A stretch of 64,000 nt of DNA from an uncultured Eubacteriales bacterium (GTDB lineage: Bacteria; Bacillota; Clostridia; Christensenellales; Aristaeellaceae), in the NCBI GenBank assembly GCA_902800625.1, contig CADCFG010000013.1, positions 1 to 64,000 of the forward strand, in the 5' to 3' direction. A program made the position numbers and the translations under genes. The notes below the pieces were generated by a model. The model was not told the DNA's origin. It was given only the letters and a program-made list of their open reading frames with translations, and did no database searches. This document shows, piece by piece, positions 46,100 through 59,118 of the stretch; positions within the stretch are counted from its first letter, which is position 1; each line of letters opens with the position of its first letter.

Positions 46100-46445
46100 T
46101 TGGTTCGTCTCCTGTGGGGATTTCCACCACGGTGCAGTCGCCGTGGCGCAATGTGCGCCGACCCACGCGGCTGATTTTGAACATCGCGCCGCAGTTGGGG
46201 TCCGGGCAGGCGATCAGCGCGTCCGAACGCATCCAGTCGTTGTCCTGCAGGGGCCGCTGCTTCGCGGGCAGCAGGGGCAGCAGCGCCGAGAGCGCGTACA
46301 TCGAAAAGCGCCGGGTCTGGGGGAAGACCAGATCCTCGCCCTGCACCAGGAACCAGTCGCCCGCCCGATGGCCGCAGACCATGGGTCGGTCGGTGGCGAC
46401 CACCTCCACTTTCAGGTCGTACAGGTCAAAGCTGTCGTCCGCCAT
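46092..46445 (-). CDS. TIGR04076-family small protein
   Basis: 117 aa. It has a Cys-containing N half (YDLKVEVVATDRPMVCGHRAGDWF), a middle helix (MYALSALLPLL) and a CPDPNCGAMFKISR motif near the end, as in TIGR04076. The function is unknown; the Cys pattern suggests metal or cofactor binding. The start at 46445 is chosen because GGAGG lies 6 nt upstream. The longer frame from 46514 has no ribosome site and begins only ~18 nt after the predicted transcription start. Confidence 0.85.
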   Translation of the reverse strand: MADDSFDLYDLKVEVVATDRPMVCGHRAGDWFLVQGEDLVFPQTRRFSMYALSALLPLLPAKQRPLQDNDWMRSDALIACPDPNCGAMFKISRVGRRTLRHGDCTVVEIPTGDEPND

Positions 46446-46538
46446 GGCTGCCTCCAGCGCCGCCGAATGGAGAGAGCGCCCCGCGCCGGGCGCGATTTGG
46501 GCATATTGTTCCATTCAAGCGTTTTAGTATACTACCTT

Positions 46539-46567
46539 ATTATATCCAAGTTTGGCCCCGGCGTCAA
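46539..46567 (-). promoter_or_regulatory. Promoter of the TIGR04076-AKR-opp gene string
   Basis: Minus strand: TTGACG (46562-46567), 17-bp spacer, TATAAT (46539-46544). No terminator is seen between the genes down to 38880, so this may drive all seven. Confidence 0.82.
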
Positions 46568-46628
46568 TCGAGTTCGCCGAGTTATCACATTTATCACGAT
46601 GATTTAATAAAACGTTACAACGACACAG

Positions 46629-46801
46629 CGACAGCTTACGCTGTCGCCCGGACCGCCGATAAAGCCCGCAAACGCAGAAATCCCCCCTGAAAACCGCTTG
46701 CGCGGAAGGGATTTCTGCTTCCTGCGTCAGGACAGCCTGCCAATTCGGTTGCTTACGCTTGTGCAAGCGCCCTCATTGGCAGGCTGCCCTTTCTTGTCCT
46801 G
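46629..46801. repeat. Array of nested perfect hairpins
   Basis: Consecutive inverted repeats: CGACAGC/GCTGTCG (46629-46646); GCAGAAATCCC/GGGATTTCTGC (46674-46718, 11 bp) enclosing CCGC/GCGG; and CAGCCTGCCAAT/ATTGGCAGGCTG (46733-46786, 12 bp) enclosed by an outer CAGGACA/TGTCCTG pair (46728-46801). There is no ORF. It follows the 3' end of the broken GH2 gene. It resembles the array at 11762-11956 in style, not in sequence. Confidence 0.6.
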
Positions 46802-46834
46802 CAGGCTTTCTCAACGGCCTGCCGGTTATTGGGC

Positions 46835-49242
46835 TTACCCGATGTCGTAAACGCTCCGGGCCGTCACGTCACCGGGCGTGCCGTGCAGCACCTTCACGCG
46901 CCGCTCCCCGGCGTTCATGTCGAAGAAATTGTCGGAGAGCACCGCATCGCCGCCGCATTGGATTTCCACGCTGCGGGCGTAGGCGCTTGCCGTGACCACG
47001 ATCTCGTCCCCGTCCACGCGGGCCGTCAGCTTCGGGTCTTCGAAGCGGAAGTGCTTCGGCGGGCAGAACAGCACCGTGCCGCCGCCCACGTATTGGCCGC
47101 TGGCGTCCGTGAGCTCGTAGGCGTAGTAGCAGCCGTAGGTGTCCCGGTCCGGGAAGTCCTGTTCGTCCAGCCAGATGGCCGACAGCGCGGGCACGTTCAC
47201 CTCGAAGCTGCCCTCCTCGATCACCGTGGCGTCGCACCGCCGCAGCGACCAGCGGGCCGTGCCGGTGAAAGGCGCCATGGTCTCGTTGGACACATTCAGC
47301 CGCGCGGACTTTTTGAGATGGAAGGGCTCGGCGTTCACGTTGCTGTCCTGGCTGAGCACGCCCTCCTCGTGGCAGGAGATCAAGACCGGGGCGAAAAACC
47401 GCTTTTCGTAGTAGTGCAGGGCCTTCCAGCGGCCGAAGTAGTCCAGGCTGGCCCAGCTGACCACCGGCCAGCAGTCGTTCAGCTGCCAGACCAGCGCGCC
47501 CATGCAGCGGCCGCGGTGCCGCCGCCAGTGCTCCACGCCGTACTGGATGGCCTGGGCCTGCAGCAGCTGGGAGGCATAGACGAAGGCGTCAAAGTCCTTC
47601 GGGAAGCGGTAGGTCTGGGACAGGTATTCCGCGATCTTGCCGTTGGCGGAGGCGTTGCGCTGGTGCTTCTCCATCACGTAGGAGAACACGTTGCGGTCCT
47701 CCGGGACTGGAAGCCGAATTCCGACACATAGCGGAAGTGGTAATTCCGGTAGTCGGTGAAGGGCTTCATACCGTGCCACACGTCCCAGTAGTGCACGTCG
47801 CCCTTGGCCGGGTCGTTGGGATTTTCGAAGCTGCCGCCGCTGGAGGGGCTGGAGGGCCAGTAGAAGGCGTCCGGATCCTCTTCCTTCAGTACCTGGGGGA
47901 TGATGTATTCGAAGATCTTGATGTAGTCCGCCTGGGTGCGCTTGGCGCTGAACCACTTGCCGTCGCCGGTGAAGCTCTCCATCTCGTTGTTGCCGCACCA
48001 CAGGGCCAGGCTGGCGTGGTGGCGCAGCCGGCGGATGTTGTCGGCGAACTCCGCGCGGATATTGGCCTCGAAGCCCTCCGTCAGGCGGTACTCCGCGCAG
48101 GCGAACATGAAGTCCTGCCACACCAGCAGGCCCAGCTCGTCGCAGGCATCGTAGAACCAGTCGTCAGGATAGTAGCCGCCGCCCCAGACGCGCACGGTGT
48201 TCATGTTGGCCGCCGCGGCGTCCGCAAGCAGCGCGCGCGTGCGCTCGGGGGTCACCCGGGCCAGCAGGTTGTCCTCGGGGATGTAGTCCGCGCCCATGGC
48301 GAATATGGACACGCCGTTGACGCAGTGGCAGAAGCTCTCGCCCCACTGGTCCTTTTCCTGTTTTATGGTCAGCGTGCGCAGGCCGACGCGCCGCTCCCAG
48401 CTGTCCAGCTCCGCGCCGTCCAGGCTCAGCGACACGCGCACAGTGTACAGCGGCTGATCTCCATAGCCCCGGGGCCACCAGAGCATGGGATTTTCGATCT
48501 CGACCTCACAGCGCTTGCCCGCGCCGGTGAACACCTGTCCGTCGGGGGCGGTGACGGCGGCGTCCACGCGCAGCTCGCCGCCGCCGTAGCGGGAGATGTG
48601 GGTGTCGATGTCAAGGGTCACCCGGCCGCCCTCGTGGCGCTGGCGCACCAGCACGCCGCCGATGCGGGCGCGCTCGATGCCGATGATTTCGATATTGCGC
48701 CAGATGCCGGCGTCGGGAAGCCTCGGGCCCCAGTCCCAGCCAAACATGCAGGCTGCCTTGCGCAGGTGGGAAAAGCCCCGCATGGCGTCGGTGGAGCCGT
48801 CCAGGTGACAGGCGGCGTCCGCCTGGCGGATGAACCGGGTGGGGGAGCGCAGCGTGACGGCGATGGTGTTCTCGCCGGGGTACAGGGCCTCCTTCACGTC
48901 AAACTCCCAAGTGCGAAACATGTTGTCGGCACGGCCCACGCTCTTGCCGTTGACGGTGATGTCTGCCAGCGTGTCCAGGCCCTCGCAGCGCAGCAGCACC
49001 TTGCGGCAGCCCAGCAGCGCCTCGGGCGCCTCGAAGGCGCGGGTGTAGGTGAAGTCGTGCTCCATCAATTTGAGTGCCTCGGTCTCGTTGTCCCGCCAGA
49101 AGGGGTCGGGGATCAATTCGGCGGTCAGCAGGTCGCTGTACACCGAACCGGGCACCGTGGCCGGAACGGCAGAAAACACGGCTTCGCCGGCGCTGGAGAC
49201 GACATCCAGCGTCCAGGAGCCGTTCAGGGACAGCTTTTGCAT
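46835..49242 (-). pseudogene. GH2 beta-mannosidase, frame-broken
   Basis: A start at 49242 (AGGGGGT site) gives ~515 residues of GH2 beta-mannosidase: sugar-binding domain, FGWDWGPRLPDAGIWR, acid/base Glu in WCGNNEME and nucleophile region in VSEFGFQS. At about 47707 the frame breaks. The continuation in another frame (PEDRNVFSYVMEKHQRN, then GRCMGALVWQLNDCWPV, to the stop at 46835) completes a normal enzyme. Relatives have about 12 more residues between FGFQS and PEDRN, so a deletion of roughly 35-38 nt, not a multiple of 3, is inferred. No signal peptide. Inactive unless this is a sequencing error. Confidence 0.85.
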
Positions 49243-49278
49243 GGGTAAGTACCCCCTGTGATTGAAATTAGCGAGAGT

Positions 49279-49307
49279 ATTCTAACGGGTTTTGTATGGA
49301 AAGTCAA
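49279..49307 (-). promoter_or_regulatory. Promoter of the GH2 gene
   Basis: Minus strand: TTGACT (49302-49307), 17-bp spacer, TAGAAT (49279-49284). Confidence 0.75.
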
Positions 49308-49330
49308 TATGGAATTTGAAAAGAATAGAG

Positions 49331-49458
49331 GAGACCGGATTGCCACGTCGCTTCGCGCCTCGCAATGACGCGCCGCATGGTTGCGGCTCACCGCGCATGT
49401 GCGCGAGATGCCGTTGCGAGGAGGCTGCGCAAGCAGCCGACGTGGCAATCCGGTCCCC
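49331..49458. repeat. MITE-like palindromic element
   Basis: Terminal inverted repeats GACCGGATTGCCACGTCG (left, from 49333) and CGACGTGGCAATCCGGTC (right, to 49455) are perfect. An inner CCTCGCAA/TTGCGAGG pair is present. Looser symmetry reaches out to 49313 and 49486. There is no ORF. It lies between the carB-dapF stop and the GH2 promoter, and could also act as a terminator. Confidence 0.8.
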
Positions 49459-49468
49459 TGTATATTTT

Positions 49469-53494
<4,026 letters not shown>

Positions 53495-53532
53495 TGCATA
53501 CAGCTCCTTTCGGAAGGAGGATTGATAAACTG

Positions 53533-53690
53533 AATTAGGAATGAGGAATTAGGAATGAGGAATGATGGAGCAAATTCCTGATGGAATTTGTTTTATTGTG
53601 GAGGAGCGGTTAGGATGGTGCTTGGAATCTATGAAATCCCGGAGGGATTTCAACTGCCATTCCTAATTCCTCATTCCTGATTCCTGATTA
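53533..53690. repeat. Inverted-repeat element, GAGGAAT family, overlapping the carA 3' end
   Basis: Left-hand tandem AGGAATGAGGAATTAGGAAT repeats face inverted ATTCCTAATTCCTCATTCC copies on the right. Two inner hairpins (AAATTCC/GGAATTT and AAATCCC/GGGATTT) are placed as in 38637-38800. The right arm contains the last codons and the stop codon of carA. Confidence 0.85.
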
Positions 53691-54742
53691 TCCAGCATCA
53701 TCTCTACAAATCGATCGAACAGCACGCTGGTGTCCCTGGGCCCGGCGCAGGCTTCCGGGTGGAACTGCACGGTGAAGGAGCGCCATTCGGGGTAGTCCAC
53801 GCCCTCGCAGGTGCGGTCGTTGGCGTTCACATAGCGCACCTCGCCCACGGGTAAGCTCTCGGATACGACGGCATAGCCGTGGTTCTGGCTGGTGATGTAG
53901 GTGTGGCCGGTCTTCAGGTCGATCACGGGCTGGTTGCCGCCCCGGTGGCCGTACTTCAGCTTCATGGTCGCGCCGCCTGCGGCGATGGCCATCATCTGGT
54001 GGCCCAGGCACAGCCCGAACAGCGGCACCTTGCCCAGCAGCTTTTTGATCTCGGCGATGCAGCCGGTATTTTCCGCCGGGTCGCCGGGGCCGTTGGACAG
54101 CATCACGCCGTCGGGGTTTCCCGCCAGGATGGCCTCGGCGGGGGTGTTCGCGGGCACGACGGTCACCTCGCAGCCCCGGGCGCACAGCTCGCGCACGATG
54201 TTGCGCTTGGTGCCGTAGTCGATCAGCGTGACGGCGCACTGCTTCTCGCCCTTGGCGGGATAGACGGCGGTTTCCTTCGCCGAGGTCTTTTCCACGCCGC
54301 AGGTGACGGCGTAGGCATTCAGCGCGGACAGGTCGTCCGGCACATGATCCGAGATCATGGCGTTCATCACGCCGCTCTCGCGGATGCGCTGGGTGACGGC
54401 CCGGGTGTCGATGCCGCAGATGCCCGGCACGCCGTGCTTTTTCAGGAACGCGTCCAGGTCGTACTGGCTGCGGAAGTTGCTGGGCTGGCGGCACCAATCG
54501 CGCACCACATAGCCCCGCACGTGGCAATCGCCCTCGAAGTCCTCCTCGATGATACCGTAGTTGCCCACGGCGGGGAAGGTCTGCATCACGATCTGGCCGT
54601 AGTAGCTGGGGTCGGTGAGCGTCTCGATGTAGCCCACCACGCCGGTGTTGAACACCAGCTCGCCCAGGCCCGCGGCCGGCGCGCCGAAGCCCTCGCCCTC
54701 ATAGACGGAGCCGTCGGCCAGGATTAAATATGCTTTGGACAT
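53663..54742 (-). CDS. carA: Carbamoyl-phosphate synthase small subunit
   Basis: 359 aa. The N-terminal CarA domain (YLILADGSVYEGEGFG) and the class I glutamine amidotransferase domain are complete, with nucleophile Cys in LFGLCLGHQ and His-Glu in VQFHPEACAGP. It supplies ammonia to CarB. The last residues, ESGMRN and the TAG stop, are read from the inverted-repeat element 53533-53690, so the natural C terminus has been replaced. The catalytic domain ends before this. carB starts 168 nt downstream. Confidence 0.96.
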   Translation of the reverse strand: MSKAYLILADGSVYEGEGFGAPAAGLGELVFNTGVVGYIETLTDPSYYGQIVMQTFPAVGNYGIIEEDFEGDCHVRGYVVRDWCRQPSNFRSQYDLDAFLKKHGVPGICGIDTRAVTQRIRESGVMNAMISDHVPDDLSALNAYAVTCGVEKTSAKETAVYPAKGEKQCAVTLIDYGTKRNIVRELCARGCEVTVVPANTPAEAILAGNPDGVMLSNGPGDPAENTGCIAEIKKLLGKVPLFGLCLGHQMMAIAAGGATMKLKYGHRGGNQPVIDLKTGHTYITSQNHGYAVVSESLPVGEVRYVNANDRTCEGVDYPEWRSFTVQFHPEACAGPRDTSVLFDRFVEMMLDNQESGMRN

Positions 54743-54782
54743 TGGCGTTTTCCTCCCTTTGAACGGAAGCTGTCAGGCGATT

Positions 54783-55775
54783 TCATTTCCAGTGAAACGC
54801 GATCACGTGGTTGACGGGATTGTAGCCCCAGGCTTTCACGGCGTTGCAGGCCCGGCCCTTCCGGCCGATCCAGCAGTGGCTTCGCAGCTTTTGCCAGACG
54901 ACCGCGCCATTCCCGGGCATGTCCTTCAGCCGCACCTCGGTGACCGCCTGCTTCAGCTTGAACTGAGCCATCAGCGCCTCCGCCAGCTGGGGGATGTCCC
55001 GGGCCACGGGCAGGGGACAGCGGCTGGTGGAGCAGGGCGGCAGGGGATAGTCATGCACGGGCCAGTGGTTGCTGCCGATCTCCTCGTCGGAGAGGGCCAG
55101 GTAGGCGTGGGAGAGGTAGCTGTCGTTGTTGTCGTCCCAGGTGACGTCCACGTGGTGGCAGTGGCCGTCCACGTGCACGATGTTCCAGGCGTGCAGCTCC
55201 GGCTTTCCGGCGGGGTTCGTGGCCTTGCCGTGGACCACCATGCAGCTCAGCCCCGCCAGGTTCATCAGGTACTTGTACGCCCGGGCGATGCCGCCGCACA
55301 CGCCCACGCCCTCGGCCAGCGGGCCCTCCAGCGTATAATAGTGGAAGGGCTTGTTCTCCTCGCCGCCGTAGCTGATGGACAGCGCCAGGGCGTCGTGCAG
55401 GTGCACCATGCGTTCAAATGGCGCGTAGTTTTCCGCGCCGCGCAGCAGCTTTTCCACGCTGCTGGCCACCCGCTTCTGCCGCGCGGGCAGCTCCTTCAGC
55501 GGATAGTGATAGTTCAGGGCGATCCTGTAGCTGACCTGCGCCCCGGAGCCGTAGACGTTGTACTCGGCGCCGCTGGGGTTCCAGTAGAAGGTCTCCGGGT
55601 GGTCGTGCTGGATGGCGAGTATGATGCGGTTCAGGTCCAGGCCCCGCAGGGATTCCGCCTGGGCGAAGGACTGGCCGGAGAGCACGCCGCCCAGCAGGGC
55701 GTCGTAGACCGCCGCCTCCGCCGGGTTGAGCCGACGGCGGTAATACAGGGACTGCACCGGCTTGATCGCGGCCAT
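54783..55775 (-). CDS. Transglutaminase-like cysteine protease-fold protein
   Basis: 330 aa. The transglutaminase-core triad region is visible: Cys in GVGVCGGIARAYKYLMN, His in ELHAWNIVHVDG and Asp in HVDVTWDD. There is no signal peptide, so it may act in the cytoplasm, which is less common for this family. It starts 4 nt after the argF stop and ends about 40 nt before carA, inside the arginine operon. A role in releasing or sensing peptides or amide nitrogen is possible but unproven. Confidence 0.82.
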   Translation of the reverse strand: MAAIKPVQSLYYRRRLNPAEAAVYDALLGGVLSGQSFAQAESLRGLDLNRIILAIQHDHPETFYWNPSGAEYNVYGSGAQVSYRIALNYHYPLKELPARQKRVASSVEKLLRGAENYAPFERMVHLHDALALSISYGGEENKPFHYYTLEGPLAEGVGVCGGIARAYKYLMNLAGLSCMVVHGKATNPAGKPELHAWNIVHVDGHCHHVDVTWDDNNDSYLSHAYLALSDEEIGSNHWPVHDYPLPPCSTSRCPLPVARDIPQLAEALMAQFKLKQAVTEVRLKDMPGNGAVVWQKLRSHCWIGRKGRACNAVKAWGYNPVNHVIAFHWK

Positions 55776-55779
55776 GGGG

Positions 55780-56769
55780 TCACTTCCTCAGTGTGGCGGC
55801 CATGACCGCCTTGATGGTGTGCATGCGGTTCTCCGCCTCGTCGAACACGATGGACTGCGGTCCCTCGAACACCTCGTCGGTCACTTCCATGGCCGTCAGG
55901 CCGAACTTTTCATGGATCTGCCTGCCGATGCCGGTGTTCAGGTCGTGGAACGCGGGCAGGCAGTGCATGAACACGGCGTCCTCCGCGGCGGCGGCCATCA
56001 GCGCGGCGTTCACCTGGTAGGGCTTCAAATCCGCGATGCGCTCCACCCATACCGCGTCCGGTTCGCCCATGGACACCCACACGTCCGTGTAGATCACCTT
56101 CGCGCCCTTCACGGCCTGCATCGGGTCCTCGATGAAGCTGAGCGTCGCGTCGCTTTCCGCGGCATAGCCCCGGCACTTTTCCACCAACGCGGGGTCGGGG
56201 AAGTACTTCTTCGGCGCGCAGGCCACGAAGTCCATGCCCATCTTCGCGCAGCCCACCATCAGGCTGTTGCCCATGTTGTAGCGGGCGTCGCCCATGTACA
56301 CCAGCTTCACGCCCTTCAAACCGCCGAACTTCTCCCGGATGGTCAGGAAGTCGGCCAGGATCTGGGTGGGGTGGAACTCGTTGGTCAGCCCGTTCCACAC
56401 GGGCACGCCCGCGTGCTTCGCCAGGGTCTGGACGATCTCCTGGCCGTAGCCGCGGTACTCGATGCCGTCGAACATCCTGCCCAGCACCCGGGCAGTGTCG
56501 GCGATGGACTCCTTCTTGCCGATCTGGGAGCCTGTGGGATCCAGGTAGGTGACGCCCATGCCCAGGTCGTGACCGGCCACCTCGAAGGAGCAGCGGGTGC
56601 GGGTGCTGGTCTTTTCAAAGATCAGCGCAATGTTCTTGCCCGCGAAATCCGCGTGGGGGATGCCAGCCTTCTTCTTTGCCTTCAGATCGGCGGCCAAATC
56701 CAGCAGGCCCGCGATCTCATCGGGGGTGAAGTCCATCAGCGTCAAAAAGCTCCTGCCCTTGATATCCAT
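55780..56769 (-). CDS. argF: Ornithine carbamoyltransferase
   Basis: 329 aa. The carbamoyl-phosphate site [15 protein letters not shown], the [10 protein letters not shown] motif and the ornithine-site HCLPAFHD are all present. It makes citrulline from ornithine and carbamoyl phosphate. The start at 56769 is set by GGGAGG spacing; an ATG 21 nt upstream lacks one. It is the first gene of argF-transglutaminase-carA-carB, so substrate and enzyme are made together. It could work in the catabolic direction, but carAB linkage favours biosynthesis. Confidence 0.96.
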   Translation of the reverse strand: MDIKGRSFLTLMDFTPDEIAGLLDLAADLKAKKKAGIPHADFAGKNIALIFEKTSTRTRCSFEVAGHDLGMGVTYLDPTGSQIGKKESIADTARVLGRMFDGIEYRGYGQEIVQTLAKHAGVPVWNGLTNEFHPTQILADFLTIREKFGGLKGVKLVYMGDARYNMGNSLMVGCAKMGMDFVACAPKKYFPDPALVEKCRGYAAESDATLSFIEDPMQAVKGAKVIYTDVWVSMGEPDAVWVERIADLKPYQVNAALMAAAAEDAVFMHCLPAFHDLNTGIGRQIHEKFGLTAMEVTDEVFEGPQSIVFDEAENRMHTIKAVMAATLRK

Positions 56770-56803
56770 GTAAAATGCCTCCCGCATGTTTATTCTTCCA
56801 GTT

Positions 56804-56832
56804 ATTATAATGCACACACCCTGGCAATACAA
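56804..56832 (-). promoter_or_regulatory. Promoter of the argF-car operon
   Basis: Minus strand: TTGTAT (56827-56832), 17-bp spacer, TATAAT (56804-56809). Confidence 0.8.
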
Positions 56833-56839
56833 GGGCAAA

Positions 56840-56889
56840 TATGTAAAAATATGCGCAAATTAGCCCAGTTATATGTATATATATGCAAT
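56840..56889. promoter_or_regulatory. Two ARG-box-like operators
   Basis: Two 18-bp sites resemble the ArgR consensus TNTGNATWWWWATNCANA. The one at 56872-56889 (TATGTATATATATGCAAT) differs only at the last position; the one at 56840-56857 (TATGTAAAAATATGCGCA) differs at two. Their starts are 32 bp apart, about three helical turns, and both lie just upstream of the argF -35 box. This suggests ArgR control of the operon. Confidence 0.65.
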
Positions 56890-57019
56890 TTCGATGAATT
56901 TTACGAAGCGCGGTGCAACCTATCGGTCCGTCGGCGCGTCCAAGGAACGCAGTGCTTGCGGTTTGGTGCGCGGAAAATGACATTTGGTGGCCGTTTTTCC
57001 GCTTTTCGGGCAAAACGCG

Positions 57020-57048
57020 TTGCGCGGGGGCGGGATTCGTGGTAATAT
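57020..57048 (+). promoter_or_regulatory. Promoter of the 651-aa secreted protein gene
   Basis: TTGCGC (57020-57025), 17-bp spacer, TAATAT (57043-57048). Confidence 0.55.
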
Positions 57049-57104
57049 GGGAACGTACCAAAACGCGGGCAGCGCCCGCAGAGCAATAGAAGGAGGAAAG
57101 ACGA

Positions 57105-59060
57105 ATGAGCATGAATATCCTTGCGATCCTGATCAGTCTCGCCATGATGCTGACCGGTGCCGGCGGAGAGGGCCAGCCCGCGGAAGCGTCCCGGATGATG
57201 ATGATCCACAATGTCAACCTTACATACAACGACCAGAGCGTGACCCTGGATCCCGCGCTGTGGATGGGCGCCTATGCCAACGGCGAAAAGGCCCTGTTTG
57301 ACCTGAGCGTGCAGATGGACAACGATTCGCTGTTCCCGATGCAGGTGAGCGTGGACGACAGCGGCATCACCGCGCTGTTCGAGAACAGCGACGTGGCCGT
57401 GAAGGTTTCCGCCGACGCGCTGAACGCGCTGAGCGAGCAGGCCAGCCAGTCCATGGAAGCGCTGCAGGCCCAGATGGCCGGCGGCGAGAACGCCGAGCTG
57501 ATGACCTTCATCATGCAGGAGTTTATCCCCGCCTACACCGGCCTGATCAGCGCCGTGCAGGACCCCGAGTTCGTCAAGGAGCTGGAGGCGCAGGGCAACG
57601 CCGTCTTCGCCGAGGTCGTCGACCGTGGCGAGGGCACGCCCCTGACCGCGGAGATCGACGGCACGGAGTACGCCCTGAACGAGTACACCTACACCATCAC
57701 CTCCGAGCAGATGGCCGAGCTGTGCGACAAGCTGTTCAACGCCAATGACGCGCTGAAGAACTACTACGACGCCATGTTCAAGCTCTACAGCCTGATGCCC
57801 GAGGAGTCTGGCCTGAACAAGATGACCAGCTTCCAGGATCTGTTCAGCGCCACCGGCATGAACCTGACCATGGACGTGACCGAGCAGCTGTCCGACGACG
57901 AGGTCGTCGACCGCATGGACGCCGTGATGACCCTCGACATGAGCGGCATGATGGCCACCATCGCGGCGCAGAACGGCGGGGCCGAGGCTCCCGCGGACGT
58001 GCAGATTCCCCCCATCGTGATGAATATCTCCAGCAGCAAGGCGGGCGACGTGAAGGACGCCAGCGTCAGCTGCGAGTATCAGGTGGACGCCGACGGCCAG
58101 AGCGTGGGCTTCGACATGACCATGACGGCCCACACCGAGGGCGAAGAAAACATCAGCCTGGATATGACCATGAACATGACCCAGAACGGCAACAGCATGG
58201 GCAGCATGTTCATGAACGCCAGCAAGATTACCGATGCGGAGACCGGCGACGGCACCCACAGCTTCGGCTATACCATCGATGCCCAGGGCATGTACGTCGC
58301 GCTGCTGAACAGCGGCCTGACCAACGCCGACGGCACCTCCACTAACAACGTGATGTTCTCCATGAACGGCAACGGCACGAACATGAGCGTATCCTTCGAC
58401 GTGGACGTGCAGGCCGGCGAGCTGGGCGACCTGACCGAGGGCCATGAGGTGGCCGTGACCATCGACGACCTCAGCCAGGAGGCCATGAACGCGCTGGGCG
58501 AGGACCAGGCGTTCCAGGGCGCGATGATGCAGGTGGCCGGCAGCCTGACCACCGACGGCCAGAAGCTGATGGCCAACGAGAGCGTGCAGCAGCTGATGTC
58601 GATCTTCACTGCCGTCCCCGTGGCGGATGCGGACTACACCGACGACAGCTTTGACGGCGCGGACGTGGAGGATTACGAGTACGAGGAGCCCGTGGACGAC
58701 GGCGAGCTGGGCTTCGATGTGCCCGAGTTCACCTGGCTGCCCGAGGGCTGGACGCAGCAGGATTCTGAAGTGAACACCCAGTATGACTATGTGAGCCTGT
58801 CTTACGGCACCGAGGATTTCAGCAACAGCCTGTACGCCACCTTCTACAAGAACGAGGACAACAACACCATCAACTATGTGGTGGGCGGCGACGGTGAGAT
58901 CGAGGCCGTGGACGGCCGTGAGATCACCGTGAGCGACTTCGACGATGGCAATGTGGCCGTCACCGTGCGGGAGGACGACATCGAGGGCAACCTGAACATC
59001 TTCAGCGCGGACATCGATGTGGAAACCATCGGCAAGATCGTCGCGGGCATCCAGTTCTGA
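57105..59060 (+). CDS. Secreted acidic protein, function unknown
   Basis: 651 aa. A short hydrophobic N-terminal segment (~4-18) looks like a signal peptide. The long body is Met-, Asp- and Asn-rich with repeated amphipathic beta patterns such as MTMTAHTEG and MNMTQNGNS, as in secreted beta-rich proteins. An acidic linker (~515-545) leads to a C-terminal domain (~550-651) starting FTWLPEGW, which resembles DUF4367-like domains. AAGGAGG lies 8 nt before the ATG. No enzyme motif is seen. Confidence 0.78.
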   Translation: MSMNILAILISLAMMLTGAGGEGQPAEASRMMMIHNVNLTYNDQSVTLDPALWMGAYANGEKALFDLSVQMDNDSLFPMQVSVDDSGITALFENSDVAVKVSADALNALSEQASQSMEALQAQMAGGENAELMTFIMQEFIPAYTGLISAVQDPEFVKELEAQGNAVFAEVVDRGEGTPLTAEIDGTEYALNEYTYTITSEQMAELCDKLFNANDALKNYYDAMFKLYSLMPEESGLNKMTSFQDLFSATGMNLTMDVTEQLSDDEVVDRMDAVMTLDMSGMMATIAAQNGGAEAPADVQIPPIVMNISSSKAGDVKDASVSCEYQVDADGQSVGFDMTMTAHTEGEENISLDMTMNMTQNGNSMGSMFMNASKITDAETGDGTHSFGYTIDAQGMYVALLNSGLTNADGTSTNNVMFSMNGNGTNMSVSFDVDVQAGELGDLTEGHEVAVTIDDLSQEAMNALGEDQAFQGAMMQVAGSLTTDGQKLMANESVQQLMSIFTAVPVADADYTDDSFDGADVEDYEYEEPVDDGELGFDVPEFTWLPEGWTQQDSEVNTQYDYVSLSYGTEDFSNSLYATFYKNEDNNTINYVVGGDGEIEAVDGREITVSDFDDGNVAVTVREDDIEGNLNIFSADIDVETIGKIVAGIQF

Positions 59061-59077
59061 GAACAAGAGGACAAATG

Positions 59078-59112
59078 AAGGGTCCCCCGGTACATCCGGG
59101 AGGCCCTTTCTT
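59078..59112. terminator. Terminator between convergent genes
   Basis: AAGGG.CCCCCGG pairs with CCGGGAGG.CCCTT (59078-59109), followed by TCTT on the plus strand. Confidence 0.75.
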
Positions 59113-59118
59113 ATGCGA

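Noticed and set aside
46446..46514. Longer N terminus for the TIGR04076 protein
   Set aside because: No ribosome site before 46514 and the start lies almost at the predicted transcription start; 46445 has a good GGAGG.
53533..53690. Tandem heptamers as a possible CRISPR or VNTR
   Set aside because: There are no unique spacers, and the heptamers at the two ends are inverted copies, so this is an inverted-repeat element.
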